A stretch of 64,000 nucleotides of DNA. Source: Hyphomicrobiales bacterium (GTDB lineage: Bacteria > Pseudomonadota > Alphaproteobacteria > Rhizobiales > Rhizobiaceae). The stretch spans positions 1 to 64,000 of the forward strand of contig UEIF01000015.1 in the NCBI GenBank assembly GCA_900468805.1, given 5' to 3'. The notes below the pieces were generated by a model that saw nothing but the letters and a program-made list of their open reading frames with translations, was not told the origin of the DNA and did not search any database. The translations under genes were made by a program, and so were the position numbers. Of the stretch, positions 54,669 through 62,307 are shown one piece after another. The first letter of the stretch is position 1, and the number at the start of each line of letters is the position of its first letter.

Positions 54669-55304
54669 ATGACACAACTGTCCTTCGACCGCAGCAACAC
54701 GGGATTGCTCGTGGTCGACCCCTACAATGATTTCATCTCCGAGGGCGGCAAGATCTGGCCCCGGATCAAGGAGGTCGCGGAGGCGAACAATTGCGTTCCG
54801 CACATGCTGGAGGTGCTGACCGCTGCACGGGACGCCAAGCTACGGGTCTTCTTTGCGATGCATCACCGCTATCGGGAGGGCGACTACGAAAACTGGAAGT
54901 TCGTGGCCCCTATTCAGCGTGCGGCCTGGCACCGCAAGAGTTTCGAATTCGGGACCTGGGGCGGTGAATTTCGCGCCGAATTCGTCCCCCTGGCGGGTGA
55001 GGTCGTCGCCTCCGAGCACTGGTGCTCCAGCGGTTTCGCCAACACCGATCTCGATCTCCAACTGAAGCGGCACGGCATCCAGCGGGTCATCGTGATCGGG
55101 CTTGTCGCACACACCTGCATCGAGGCCACAGTCCGCTACGCGGCGGAGCTTGGCTACGATGTAACGGTCGTGAAGGACGCGGTTGCGGACTACTCGCCCG
55201 AAATGATGCATGCCGCGCTGGAGATCAATCTCCCGAGCTATGCCAGCGCTATCGTCGACGCCAAGGAGACGATCGCGGCGATTGCCCTCACCCACGCGCC
55301 ATAG
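54669..55304 (+). CDS. Isochorismatase-like cysteine hydrolase
   Basis: This 211-residue alpha/beta hydrolase of the isochorismatase superfamily splits C-N or ester bonds via a Cys-Asp-Lys triad. The Asp is visible in LLVVDPYNDF and the nucleophile Cys in VAHTCIEATVRYAAELGYDV. The Lys position lies in VASEHWCSSGFANTD, where His stands in its place, a feature of a subgroup of these proteins. The ATG at 54669 has GAGGAG upstream, while a start 21 bases earlier overlaps the previous gene. A probable terminator follows at 55326. The substrate is unknown. Confidence 0.87.
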   Translation: MTQLSFDRSNTGLLVVDPYNDFISEGGKIWPRIKEVAEANNCVPHMLEVLTAARDAKLRVFFAMHHRYREGDYENWKFVAPIQRAAWHRKSFEFGTWGGEFRAEFVPLAGEVVASEHWCSSGFANTDLDLQLKRHGIQRVIVIGLVAHTCIEATVRYAAELGYDVTVVKDAVADYSPEMMHAALEINLPSYASAIVDAKETIAAIALTHAP

Positions 55305-55325
55305 GTCGCGTCGAACCCGTCAGCC

Positions 55326-55360
55326 AAATCCGGCGCGCTCTTATGAGGTCGCCGGATTTT
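55326..55360 (+). terminator. Terminator after the SDR-RidA-hydrolase operon
   Basis: AAATCCGGCG and CGCCGGATTT form a perfect 10-bp stem with a 14-base loop, ending in TTTT (55357-55360), 22 bases after the hydrolase stop. Confidence 0.65.
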
Positions 55361-55789
55361 GCGCGAGCGGAGATCTATTGATTTTCGAGCGCCGGGGTTG
55401 GCCTGCCCTCAGGGGCCGCTGCGCCTTTGGAAACGGCCAAGGCGTTTGAACGCCTTGCTTCGTACCGGCGGCAGACGTTAGGTCCGCAACACAAAAGAGC
55501 GTCTATTGTTGGAACGTCAGCGACCATCGCCGTGCATGTCGATGCCGACGACATTCCCGCCGCCTCAGATCTCCCGGGCAGTTCGAATGTACCGCCCGGC
55601 CGTCTTCGGACGCGTTCGCAACCTGGGTCGAGGCGTCGCGGCGGTGGAACGGCAGGCTATCATGCCACGTCGCTCCGTGATCGACCTCTTGCCCCGAGCC
55701 GCTCAAAAGCATGAGTATCTGTGGCCCCGGCAACGAAAGACGTCGCGGAGGCGATCAACGCTTCCACGACGCACATCCATCAGCAGCAA
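55361..55789. other. 430-base interval without a supported gene
   Basis: Several frames are open on both strands because of the high GC content, but none has protein-like sequence, a ribosome binding site or a recognisable motif. It separates the terminator at 55360 from the stop of the FMN reductase at 55790. Confidence 0.4.
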
Positions 55790-56383
55790 TCAGATTTCGG
55801 CAGCCTTGGCGGCCATCGTGGCTTTTGCCCACCAGACGAGTTCGTCGAGCGCGGTCTTTGCCGACGGCAGAAGATTCGCTTCGATCTCCTCGATCGGTTT
55901 GTTACCGCCCATCGAAAACACGGCGAAGAAATCGCTGCCGCCAATGTGGACGGCCGCATGGGTCGAGACCATCTGCAGCTCTACGCCGATCCCGCGCAGA
56001 TGTTCGAGCGCGCGCGATCCGCCGGCGCTCCCGTAGGCGATGGCGGTGAACGGCTTACGGCTCCATTCCGTGTAGGACTGGTCGAGGGCGTTCTTCAGCA
56101 CCCCGGTGATCGAGCGATTGTATTCCGCGACGACGAAGATGTAGCCGTCGTAGCGGCCGACCGTCTTTTGCCAACGAACCGCTTCCGCGTTCTGGCTCGG
56201 CGCATATGCGTTCGACGCCACTTCGTCGAAGAAAGGCAGGGGATGGTCGCGCAGATCGACCACCTCGACGTCCATATCACCGCGCGCCTGCACCTGTTTC
56301 AGTATCCACTGCGCCGGCTTGTCAGCGAAACGAGTGGGCCGCGTGGAGCCGATGATAACCGCGATTTTTGGTTTTAAAGCCAT
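55790..56383 (-). CDS. NADPH-dependent FMN reductase (quinone reductase-like)
   Basis: This 197-residue flavodoxin-fold reductase has the FMN phosphate loop near the start (KIAVIIGSTRPTRFADKPAQ), then VVDLRDHPLPFFDE, YIFVVAEYNRSITGVLKNAL (the second flavin loop) and AYGSAGGSRALEHL. Family members reduce FMN, quinones, nitro- or azo-compounds with NADPH. The ATG at 56383 has GAGG upstream, and the frame back to 56542 lies inside the previous gene. It follows the D-cysteine desulfhydrase-like gene by 50 bases on the same strand. Confidence 0.9.
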   Translation of the reverse strand: MALKPKIAVIIGSTRPTRFADKPAQWILKQVQARGDMDVEVVDLRDHPLPFFDEVASNAYAPSQNAEAVRWQKTVGRYDGYIFVVAEYNRSITGVLKNALDQSYTEWSRKPFTAIAYGSAGGSRALEHLRGIGVELQMVSTHAAVHIGGSDFFAVFSMGGNKPIEEIEANLLPSAKTALDELVWWAKATMAAKAAEI

Positions 56384-56433
56384 AATATTCCTCACTTTTG
56401 TTGAGTTGATTTCGATGATCTCAGAAATGGCGA

Positions 56434-57462
56434 TCAGTTGCCATTCAGGGCATCCGCGTATGCAAAAAGCCCTGGGGAACCTCCAGTCATCACGAACAGG
56501 ACGTTCGATCCCTGCGCGATAACGCCGTCTTCGATGTCGCAAAGCAGACCGGCAAACGCCTTGCCCCCGTAGACAGGATCGAGAAGCAGACCCTCCGACC
56601 TGCCGACGATCCTGACCGCCTCGACCATGGCGGCGGTCGGAATGCCGTAGCCGCCACCAAGCTGCATGCCGCTTATTTGCAGATTTTCCGGCTTGATGCG
56701 GTCTTTCTTCGAGAGAAGCTCGAGGACCGCGTTGACCTTGTCGGCTGTTGCGATGACGCAGGCGTCTGCCGCCGATAGGACAGTGTGCGCCCTTATCCGG
56801 GAAGGATCTCGACCGGCCACCACCGCTCCAGCCACGAGGCCGGCATGCATGCCGCCGCTGCCATTTGGAATGACGATCTGGTCGAAGGCGATGCCCATTT
56901 CAGCCGATTGCGCCGCGATCTCGAAGGCGCAGTCGATGTATCCCATGGCACCCACCGGCGTCGAACCGCCGAGTGTGGCGACGAAGGCCTTTCTCCCCGA
57001 TGCGGCGATCTCAGACGCCCGGCGGGCGACGAACCCACCGGCATCGTCTCCCGCTTCCAAGATATGAACACGCGCACCGAACAGTCGGTCCAGCACAACA
57101 TTGCCATTGGCCCGGTAGATCTCGCTATGCCGCGGTACCATCTGAGAAAGAACGACTTCGCATGCCAGCCCGGTTCTGGCGCAGGCGGCGGCGGCCAATC
57201 GAGCGAAATTCGACTGCACTCCGCCGGTCACGACCACGGTGTCGCAACCTTCCGCTGTCGCCTGCCCCAGAAGAAACTCAAGCTTTCGGAGCTTGTTGCC
57301 CCCGCCTCCTAGTTCCATGAGATCGTCTCTCTTCGCCCAGATAGAGACGCCTTTTTGCTGAGCAGGCAGCACCTGCTCCAGTCGGGCCAGCCGCTGGATC
57401 GGGGTTGCCCCCTCAATGAGGCGCACGCGGGGGAATTGGCTTAGTAGAGCGGGATCGAGCAT
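56434..57462 (-). CDS. D-cysteine desulfhydrase / ACC deaminase family PLP enzyme
   Basis: This 342-residue fold-type II PLP enzyme carries the PLP lysine in LGGGGNKLRKLEFLLGQA near residue 57 and the substrate Ser in TGGVQSNFARLAAAAC near 83. NGSGGMHAGLVAG near 200 binds the phosphate and LDPVYGGKAFAGLL near 300 carries the second active-site Tyr. In ACC deaminase that Tyr is followed by Glu; here it is Gly, which points to D-cysteine desulfhydrase-like activity and argues against plant-ethylene-lowering ACC deaminase. It leads into the FMN reductase gene. Confidence 0.88.
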   Translation of the reverse strand: MLDPALLSQFPRVRLIEGATPIQRLARLEQVLPAQQKGVSIWAKRDDLMELGGGGNKLRKLEFLLGQATAEGCDTVVVTGGVQSNFARLAAAACARTGLACEVVLSQMVPRHSEIYRANGNVVLDRLFGARVHILEAGDDAGGFVARRASEIAASGRKAFVATLGGSTPVGAMGYIDCAFEIAAQSAEMGIAFDQIVIPNGSGGMHAGLVAGAVVAGRDPSRIRAHTVLSAADACVIATADKVNAVLELLSKKDRIKPENLQISGMQLGGGYGIPTAAMVEAVRIVGRSEGLLLDPVYGGKAFAGLLCDIEDGVIAQGSNVLFVMTGGSPGLFAYADALNGN

Positions 57463-57522
57463 TTTGGCTCCATACGAGTCGTCGTTTTCGTGACGTAGGC
57501 ATCCACCTGCGTTGTCACCATT

Positions 57523-58323
57523 TCAGCGCCGGGTCTGATATCGCGCAGCCGGAACATCGCGTGAGAGGTTGGGCATCAGCTTCTGGCGAGCAGCTTCATA
57601 GGCGTTCCAGTCCCCAATGTCGGGTATCGATGGAAGGGTGATCAGCTCGCCCATGTCGAGACCGGCAAGCGCTGCATCGACGGCGTCTTCTGCCTTCATG
57701 ACGATCTGGTCGGGTAGCCTGTCCAACGAGCCCCCGGAAGCCTCCCAGAACGGGGTGTCGACGGCGCCTGGAAGGACTGCCTGGATCCGGATGTTCTTTT
57801 CGGCCAGTTCCTTCTGCAAAGAGAAGGTCAGGGCGATGACGAAGGCCTTCGTCGCTCCGTAGACCCCGTTGAGGATTTCGGGCGCGATGCCCAAAGCGGA
57901 GGCCATGTTGACGATTGTCCCGTGCTCGCGCGCGACGAAGGACGGCGCGACCGCATAGACCAGTCGGGTAAGTGCGGTCACATTGAGCCTGATCATTCGC
58001 TCCATGTCCTCCACGTCAGACATGAGCAATGGCGCGACGGCGCCGACCCCGGCGTTGTTGACCAGCATCGTGATCGACGGGTCGCTCCGAAGGATTGCTT
58101 CGATCTTCAGAAGGTCGTCCCGCTCACCGAGATCCGCACGGACTGTGGTCACCGTCCGGCCCGTTGCCTGCACGATGTCCTCTCTAATCCTTGCGAGCGC
58201 GTCCTGACCTCGCGCCACGAGTATGAGGTCGTAACCGCGTCGCGCCAGCCTGTCGGCATAGAGCGCCCCGATGCCCGACGACGCGCCCGTGATAAGCGCA
58301 GTGCCTCTTGGAAAATTCGTCAT
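57523..58323 (-). CDS. Short-chain dehydrogenase/reductase
   Basis: This 266-residue SDR keeps all catalytic elements: TGASSGIGALYADRLARRG at about residues 12-30, NNAG near 88, Ser in NMASALG near 140 and YGATK near 155. The ATG at 58323 has AAGGAGAAG upstream and lies within an ATGA overlap with the epoxide hydrolase remnant upstream, so it was probably the second gene of that operon. The open frame back to 58443 belongs to the remnant in another frame. Its specific substrate is unknown. Confidence 0.92.
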   Translation of the reverse strand: MTNFPRGTALITGASSGIGALYADRLARRGYDLILVARGQDALARIREDIVQATGRTVTTVRADLGERDDLLKIEAILRSDPSITMLVNNAGVGAVAPLLMSDVEDMERMIRLNVTALTRLVYAVAPSFVAREHGTIVNMASALGIAPEILNGVYGATKAFVIALTFSLQKELAEKNIRIQAVLPGAVDTPFWEASGGSLDRLPDQIVMKAEDAVDAALAGLDMGELITLPSIPDIGDWNAYEAARQKLMPNLSRDVPAARYQTRR

Positions 58324-58583
58324 CGTGCTTCTCCTTGCTTGAGGTGTGTCCGGGCAGGCGTCAGCGTAACGTCCTGAAAGCTGCACGCAGTTCGGAGAAC
58401 TCGGCGGCGAAGCTCGTCGAGTTCTTTCTGCTGGATCGCGCACCTGAACGGCCGGATGGCGTCACTGCCGGACGCTGGACAAGCGGGTCTTTGGAGAATG
58501 CCAAGTGCAGCCGCCGCGGCCCCGGTTTCGACCTCTGCTGACACGACGCCCTCCCTTGGATCGATATGGTTGGAATGCGTCAT
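58320..58583 (-). pseudogene. Epoxide hydrolase N-terminal remnant
   Basis: The 87-residue frame contains SDAIRPFRCAIQQKELDELR then RRVLRTA, which matches the N-terminal cap of epoxide hydrolases (pattern PFxxxxxxxxLxDLRRRL-TRWP). The intact homologue at 59935 has KPFKFTATEDQLKDLHRRVV at the same place. The chain ends soon after, with no nucleophile, so it is a truncated gene. Its TGA overlaps the SDR start (ATGA), and the palindrome at 58621 lies 38 bases upstream of its ATG, as in the intact gene's promoter. Confidence 0.6.
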
Positions 58584-58620
58584 AGAAATCGTCCGATAAG
58601 GGCGCCGATGATATTGTGCG

Positions 58621-58639
58621 AAGGTATCGGCGATACCTA
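58621..58639. promoter_or_regulatory. AAGGTATC-GGC-GATACCT palindrome, site B
   Basis: AAGGTATCGGCGATACCTA is nearly perfect (AGGTATC-GGC-GATACCT is exact). It sits between the minus-strand epoxide hydrolase remnant/SDR and the plus-strand VOC gene, so it could control both. It has the same half-site and spacing as the sites at 51547 and 59840. Confidence 0.65.
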
Positions 58640-58765
58640 AGGATCGGTCGACAATCGGTCCGTGACGTCCGACACCTTCGCATAATGGACAGCCACGCAG
58701 GGGTCAGCGCATCGTCGCCGCGTAGCGGGAATGCCGCGGACAAAATCCAATCGAGGAAGATCGAA

Positions 58766-59434
58766 ATGGCCATCCATGAACAATACGAACCGAAGTCCAC
58801 TCGTACTGGCGACGTCGACATGAAGCTCGAGGTCATCGTCATTCCCGTGTCCGACGTCGATCGCGCCAAGTCGTTCTACACCGGCCTCGGCTGGCGGCTC
58901 GACGCCGACGTGTCCGGGAAAGACGGCTTCCGGGTTGTCCAGGTCACGCCACCCGGCTCTCCCTGCTCCGTCATCTTCGGCGCGAACGTGACGACCGCCG
59001 CGCCAGGTTCTGCGCAAGGGCTGCATCTCATCGTCTCCGACATCGAGATGGCGCACGCGGCGCTCGCCGCACGCGGTGCCGAAATGAGCGGCGTCTTCCA
59101 CGATGCCGGCGGCGTGTTCCACCACAAGGGCGCCGACCAGCGCCTGCCCGGTCCACATCCTTCGCGTTCGAGCTATGGCTCATTCGCGTCCTTTTCCGAT
59201 CCCGACGGGAACGGCTGGCTGTTCCAGGAGGTCACGTCCAGACTTCCTGGTCGGATAGATGCACAAAGGGCGGCGTTCACCTCTGCCAGCGATCTTGCGA
59301 GCGCCCTGCGAAGGGCCGCGGACGCCCATGGCGAGCATGAGAAGCGTGAAGGTGGAAAGCATGATGACAACTGGCCCGACTGGTACGCCGACTACCTGAT
59401 CAAGGAGCAGGCGGGCGCGAAACTGCCGACTTGA
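58766..59434 (+). CDS. VOC/glyoxalase-family protein
   Basis: This 222-residue protein has one vicinal-oxygen-chelate domain at about 17-155: LEVIVIPVSDVDRAKSFYTG, GFRVVQVTPPGSPCSVIFGA, GLHLIVSDIEMAHAALAARG, and FASFSDPDGNGWLFQEVTSR, the usual VOC closing strand. An extra tail of about 60 residues, ending in a Trp/Asp-rich segment (HDDNWPDWYADYLIKEQAG), is unusual for a simple glyoxalase. The ATG at 58766 has GAGGAAG upstream, and the frame back to 58616 crosses site B. A role in binding or isomerising a small electrophile fits the setting. Confidence 0.87.
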   Translation: MAIHEQYEPKSTRTGDVDMKLEVIVIPVSDVDRAKSFYTGLGWRLDADVSGKDGFRVVQVTPPGSPCSVIFGANVTTAAPGSAQGLHLIVSDIEMAHAALAARGAEMSGVFHDAGGVFHHKGADQRLPGPHPSRSSYGSFASFSDPDGNGWLFQEVTSRLPGRIDAQRAAFTSASDLASALRRAADAHGEHEKREGGKHDDNWPDWYADYLIKEQAGAKLPT

Positions 59435-59688
59435 ACGTCTTCGAGCGTCGTCCGCTCCGTCACGTTGGATTGGTTTCCTCCACTGCTTTCAATTCCGCAC
59501 GCGGGGTGGTATTTTGCCCACAGACGACTTCCCCGGCAGACAGTGGTGCAAGAACTAGCCTGTCGGACCGGCCTATCGCTTTGCGTCCGGCTCACCCTCG
59601 TTCAATCCAACGTGACATTCAGGTAATCGCCGACCACGAAGCGTGCAGCGTTCCACCCGGCTGAGGCATTCGCCAATCAGGAAAGTCG

Positions 59689-59826
59689 TCACTTCGATGC
59701 CGGCACCCATCCGTTAATGGGTATGGTGAGGCTCTCGGCGGCTATGCGTTCCAGTTCCGAACGCAGATGCGGACCTGCAAAGTCGATGAAGGACCTAACT
59801 TTCGGAACCGCCGCACCATTGGAATG
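59689..59826 (-). pseudogene. LysR-type regulator C-terminal remnant
   Basis: Minus-strand translation reads VPKVRSFIDFAGPHLRSELE to a stop at 59689, the typical end of LysR effector domains (VPKVRAFIDF pattern). Nothing upstream continues it, and the divergent epoxide hydrolase promoter begins only a few bases away. Together with the N-terminal piece at 50302 it suggests that an ancestral LysR gene bordering this cluster has been broken. The flanking 59435-59688 shows no gene. Confidence 0.5.
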
Positions 59827-59839
59827 GCCGTTTGATACC

Positions 59840-59858
59840 AAGGTATCGACCATACCTT
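59840..59858. promoter_or_regulatory. ACCAAGGTAT-N5-ATACCTTGGT palindrome, site C
   Basis: AAGGTATCGACCATACCTT is the core of a longer perfect inverted repeat (59837-59861, ten-base arms, five-base centre). It is 77 bases upstream of the epoxide hydrolase ATG and directly beside the LysR C-terminal remnant. It is the best of three matching sites and fits an operator bound by a dimeric regulator. Confidence 0.7.
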
Positions 59859-59934
59859 GGTGCAATAGTTGCAGCCCTTCTTTGGTGTGACCTTCCTTCT
59901 CGTAAAAACAAGGCACACACGCAAGGAGGATGCC

Positions 59935-61233
59935 ATGTCCTACATACAGCCAACCGTCACACGTCGAACACTGCTTGCGGTCGCGGCCTCGGCCAGCGCT
60001 GCCAGCATGATCCCGGAAGCGTTCGCCGCCACGGGCGCGAGTTCTGACCTCAAACCCTTCAAATTCACTGCGACCGAGGACCAGCTAAAGGACCTGCATC
60101 GCCGCGTCGTCGCCACCCGCTGGCCGGATCGCGAGACGGTCTCAGACGATACGCAGGGTGTCAGGCTCGACACCATCCAGAAGGTCGCCAAATACTGGCG
60201 CGCCCATGACTGGCGCAAGGCCGAAGCCCGGCTCAATTCCTTCCCGCAGTTCACGACGGAGATCGACGGGCTGGACATCCATTTCATCCATGTGAAGTCC
60301 AAGCATGAAAACGCGCTGCCCATCATCATCACCCATGGCTGGCCGGGCTCGATCATCGAGCAGCTGAAAATCATCAGGCCGCTGACCGATCCGACCGCCT
60401 TTGGCGGCACCGAGGCCGATGCCTTCCATGTCGTCATCCCCTCGCTGCCGGGTTACGGCTTTTCCGGCAAGCCGAAGGAGGCAGGCTGGAACCCGCCGCG
60501 CATCGCCAAGGCCTGGGCCGTGCTGATGCAGCGTCTCGGCTATCAGAAATATGTCGCCCAGGGCGGCGACTGGGGCAATGCCGTGACCGAATTGATGGCA
60601 GTGCAGGAGCCCGCGGGCCTCATCGGCATCCACACCAATATGGCCGCTACCGTGCCCGCCGATATCGCCAAGCTGCTGTCGGCAGGCGCCCCGGCTCCAT
60701 CAGATCTCTCGGCTGACGAGAAGCGTGCTTACGAGCAGCTCGACGATTTCTACAAGAACGGCCTCGGCTATGCGATCGAGATGAACAACCGGCCGCAGAC
60801 GCTCTATGGCATCGTCGATTCACCCGTCGGCCTCGCCTCCTGGATGCTCGACCACGACATCCGCAGCTACCGAATGATCGCCCGGTCCTTCAATGGCGAG
60901 AAAGAGGGTCTGACGCCCGAAGACATCCTCGACAATGTCACGCTCTACTGGCTGACCAATACGGCGATCTCGTCAGCGCGCCTCTACTGGGACAATGCGC
61001 ATTTCCCCTCCGGCGGCTTCTTCGATCCGCGCGGCATCAAGATCCCGGTCGCCGTCAGCGCCTTCCCGGATGAGATCTACCAGGCACCGCAGAGCTGGGC
61101 GGAGAAGGCCTATCCGAAGCTTATCCACTACGGGCGGCCGGCAAAGGGCGGCCATTTCGCTGCCTGGGAACAGCCGGAACTGTTCACGGCGGAGCTGCGC
61201 GCTTCCTTCAAGTCGCTGCGCGATCAGATCTGA
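59935..61233 (+). CDS. Tat-exported epoxide hydrolase
   Basis: This 432-residue alpha/beta hydrolase has an N-terminal twin-arginine signal (VTRRTLLAVAASASAASMIP, residues 8-27), the epoxide hydrolase N-terminal cap (KPFKFTATEDQLKDLHRRVV then ATRWPD) and a catalytic domain with the oxyanion HGWPGS near 145. The nucleophile Asp lies in GGDWGNAV near 210, the lid Tyr in LPGYGFSG near 183 and the catalytic His in KGGHFAAWEQPE near 405. The ATG at 59935 has AAGGAGG upstream. It should open epoxides in the periplasm. The operator at 59840 ties it to the neighbouring SDR and VOC genes. Confidence 0.93.
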   Translation: MSYIQPTVTRRTLLAVAASASAASMIPEAFAATGASSDLKPFKFTATEDQLKDLHRRVVATRWPDRETVSDDTQGVRLDTIQKVAKYWRAHDWRKAEARLNSFPQFTTEIDGLDIHFIHVKSKHENALPIIITHGWPGSIIEQLKIIRPLTDPTAFGGTEADAFHVVIPSLPGYGFSGKPKEAGWNPPRIAKAWAVLMQRLGYQKYVAQGGDWGNAVTELMAVQEPAGLIGIHTNMAATVPADIAKLLSAGAPAPSDLSADEKRAYEQLDDFYKNGLGYAIEMNNRPQTLYGIVDSPVGLASWMLDHDIRSYRMIARSFNGEKEGLTPEDILDNVTLYWLTNTAISSARLYWDNAHFPSGGFFDPRGIKIPVAVSAFPDEIYQAPQSWAEKAYPKLIHYGRPAKGGHFAAWEQPELFTAELRASFKSLRDQI

Positions 61234-61451
61234 CGCAGGCCTGGCGCGGTGATCCTGCGCCAGCCCTCAACTCCTATTCAGTCATTTGCGGAAGCATGAC
61301 CGGGCGGGACAGCAGTCGACGACCCCTACCACCGGCGAGAAGTCGCCGATCCACATCACCTGCCGTGGTCAATTGAATCACGAACCGGGCGCCAGACAGA
61401 ATGTGGCAACGGCAACTGCCTGTCAGCAGCGTTCCGAGTATATAGCAGCTG

Positions 61452-62129
61452 TTATTTGCCCAGGTGCGCTCGGATATCCGCTAGCCGGCGGAGCTGCTTC
61501 CCCTCCGCATCGAAATTGCCGGGCGCGAGCCAGGCCTCAAAAGTATCGTTGAGCAACGGCCATTCGCCATCGATCATCGAGAACCAGGCCGTGTCGCGAT
61601 CGCGGCGTTTGGCGATCATATGCTGGCGAAAGACGCCTTCGAAGCTGAAGCCATAGCGCGCAGCCGTCGTCTTGCTCGGCTGGTTTTTGTTGTCGCACTT
61701 CCACTCGTAACGGCGGTAGCCTAGATCTTCGAACACGTGCTTGGCCATCAGATAGTGCACTTCCGTCGAAATTGGAGAGCGCTTCATATCAGCACCATGC
61801 GCAACACCGCCGATTTCGACGACGCCGTTGGCCGGATCGGCACGCATGAAACTGGCCATGCCGACGACTTTACCAGTCGCATTGTTGCGGAAGATATGCG
61901 TCAGCCAGCCGCTATTCTTGACGTCGTCGAGCCATGTACCGAAATCGTCGATGCCGCCAAAATCGTCCTGCGCAAAATAAAGAAGCAGAGGATTGACACC
62001 CATGCCGCCCAGCCCATCCCACAGCTCCTGCAGATGCCTTGCACGAACGAACGGTTCAACCGACGCATAGCGGCCCTTCAGCGTCACATAGCCTGGGGCG
62101 GCAACCTTGTAGTTGGAAAGATCGCGCAT
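61452..62129 (-). CDS. RimJ/RimL-type GNAT acetyltransferase
   Basis: This 225-residue GNAT protein is of the ribosomal-protein-serine acetyltransferase type. Core strands read SGWLTHIFRNNATGKVVGMA and NGVVEIGGVAHGADMKRSPI. The block DLGYRRYEWKCDNKNQPSKT then AARYGFSFEGVFRQHM is the RimJ/L hallmark (Asn-rich acceptor loop). GAGGAG lies before the ATG at 62129, and the frame continuing to 62180 is rejected. The substrate may be a small amine, peptide or protein N-terminus. Gene-free spacers of about 220 and 180 bases flank it (61234-61451 and 62130-62307), with nothing notable seen. Confidence 0.88.
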   Translation of the reverse strand: MRDLSNYKVAAPGYVTLKGRYASVEPFVRARHLQELWDGLGGMGVNPLLLYFAQDDFGGIDDFGTWLDDVKNSGWLTHIFRNNATGKVVGMASFMRADPANGVVEIGGVAHGADMKRSPISTEVHYLMAKHVFEDLGYRRYEWKCDNKNQPSKTTAARYGFSFEGVFRQHMIAKRRDRDTAWFSMIDGEWPLLNDTFEAWLAPGNFDAEGKQLRRLADIRAHLGK

Positions 62130-62307
62130 CGTCACTCCTCTGGTCAAAGAGTGGATAGGCCAGCCGTCTTTGAAAGGCAATCGCCCGCGTTACTGGGACA
62201 AGGTCACTTTGGCGGAGGAACGGTCGCTTCCATATGAGGTATGGCGCTTGGACCGGCCGCGGCGGATGTGTCAGGAGGGCCGGCTAGCGCGAAGTCCGAG
62301 GAAGCGT

